Positions 63,731-64,000 of a stretch of DNA of 64,000 bases are shown piece by piece. Below the pieces are notes generated by a model. It ran no database searches and was not told the origin of the DNA. It was given only the letters and a program-made list of their open reading frames with translations. Position 1 is the first letter of the stretch. Each line of letters starts with the position of its first letter. Source of the DNA: CAMFLJ01 sp963702555 (GTDB lineage Bacteria; Actinomycetota; Acidimicrobiia; Acidimicrobiales; Acidimicrobilacustridaceae); contig CAVPCW010000008.1 of the NCBI GenBank assembly GCA_963702555.1, positions 124,001 through 188,000 on the forward strand, read 5' to 3'. The position numbers and the translations under genes were made by a program.

Positions 63731-64000
63731 TCAGGCGGTGGCGGCCATGCGGGTGACGAGGGCCTCGAGCCCGTCGTGCATCTCGGCCGCCGGCAGGTGC
63801 ACCCGGGCCCCGTGGCCGGGGAGCAACCATTCGAACGACGTGGCCGCGGCCAGCGCGGCCAGCGACTCGGTCTGGGCGGTCCACGAGAACCAGGTGGCAC
63901 CCCGGAAGGCCATCAGCGCCTGGCGGGAGTGGCTCCAGGCCAGCGAGTCGCCGGAGAAGCAGAACCGCTCGTCGACCACGAAGACCACGCTGCCCCGGGT
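63731..64000 (-). CDS. Metallo-beta-lactamase-fold protein, C-terminal part only
   Basis: 90 codons are visible including the stop; the 5' end lies beyond the right edge. The strand FVVDERFCFSGDSLAW carries the GDSL-like Asp of the second half of the fold, and LLPGHGARVHLPA has the final His. The family includes hydrolases and glyoxalase II-like enzymes. It is in the same direction as the FAD oxidoreductase, 68 bp upstream. Confidence 0.7.
   Translation of the reverse strand, partial: TRGSVVFVVDERFCFSGDSLAWSHSRQALMAFRGATWFSWTAQTESLAALAAATSFEWLLPGHGARVHLPAAEMHDGLEALVTRMAATA

Overview
The window is very GC-rich (roughly 70% or more), densely coding DNA. Typical features are GTG starts, ATGA/GTGA stop-start overlaps and leaderless genes whose -10 box (TAnnnT) lies 6-8 nt before the start codon. 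Together with DUF3039, a mycofactocin system, ECF41/ECF42 sigma factors and PafBC-like promoter boxes this points to an actinomycete (Actinomycetota). An Acidimicrobiia-type genome would fit, but that is inference. I see no rRNA, tRNA, CRISPR array, phage module or recognisable transposase.

Layout. 1-9.4 kb: YcnI/CopCD copper-type envelope proteins, HisN, a tandem pair of small membrane proteins, a CFA-like methyltransferase, nitroreductase, tautomerase, a coiled-coil/M15 peptidase, DUF3039 and PrmA. 9.4-9.6 kb: a 161-bp element with perfect 20-bp inverted ends, then FKBP. 10-18.8 kb: a three-subunit molybdenum hydroxylase (FAD, 2Fe-2S and Mo subunits), facing mftF, mftE, a VWA protein, a MoxR ATPase and an SDR resembling the mycofactocin-coupled subfamily. 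18.8-23.7 kb: a membrane-anchored GH18 protein divergent from a glycosyltransferase-2/EAL fusion. 24-30.6 kb: SnoaL-like protein, two DUF1214-like paralogues around a substrate-binding lipoprotein, and a YCII/ECF42 pair. 30.6-35.2 kb: mftD, two unknown genes, then mftC, mftB and mftA. 35.4-38.2 kb: RHH protein, beta-class DNA methyltransferase and an unknown, possibly nuclease-like protein. 38.2-42.8 kb: DedA and a catabolic run (amidohydrolase, SDR, two MaoC-like proteins, epoxide hydrolase). 43-54.6 kb: membrane and secreted proteins, SbcD/SbcC, PhyH-like dioxygenase, S4 protein, two convergent AI-2E-type transporters. 54.7-64 kb: PadR regulator, DUF1275 protein, divergent CitE-like/amidohydrolase pair, an EAL-GAF-GAF-GGDEF protein, an ECF41/FAD-oxidoreductase operon and a partial metallo-beta-lactamase-fold gene.

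The central theme is the mycofactocin redox cofactor. All six core biosynthetic genes (mftA-F) are present, but split over about 21 kb into three blocks: mftABC, mftD and mftEF. The mftEF block is embedded in a molybdenum-hydroxylase/MoxR/VWA/SDR locus, suggesting (inference) that these enzymes use or feed the cofactor. Regulators MftR and MftG were not seen.

Two dispersed palindrome families occur: four copies of a roughly 41-bp GTGGCTCACGT-type hairpin and five copies of a 39-45-bp GGTTGCC...GGCAACC hairpin. Two of the latter come in pairs that bracket the CitE/amidohydrolase module. Eight otherwise convincing genes contain nine apparent 1-nt frameshifts, two of them compensating within sbcC. 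Assembly or sequencing indels are the simplest explanation, so these genes are described as single reading units with the break stated.
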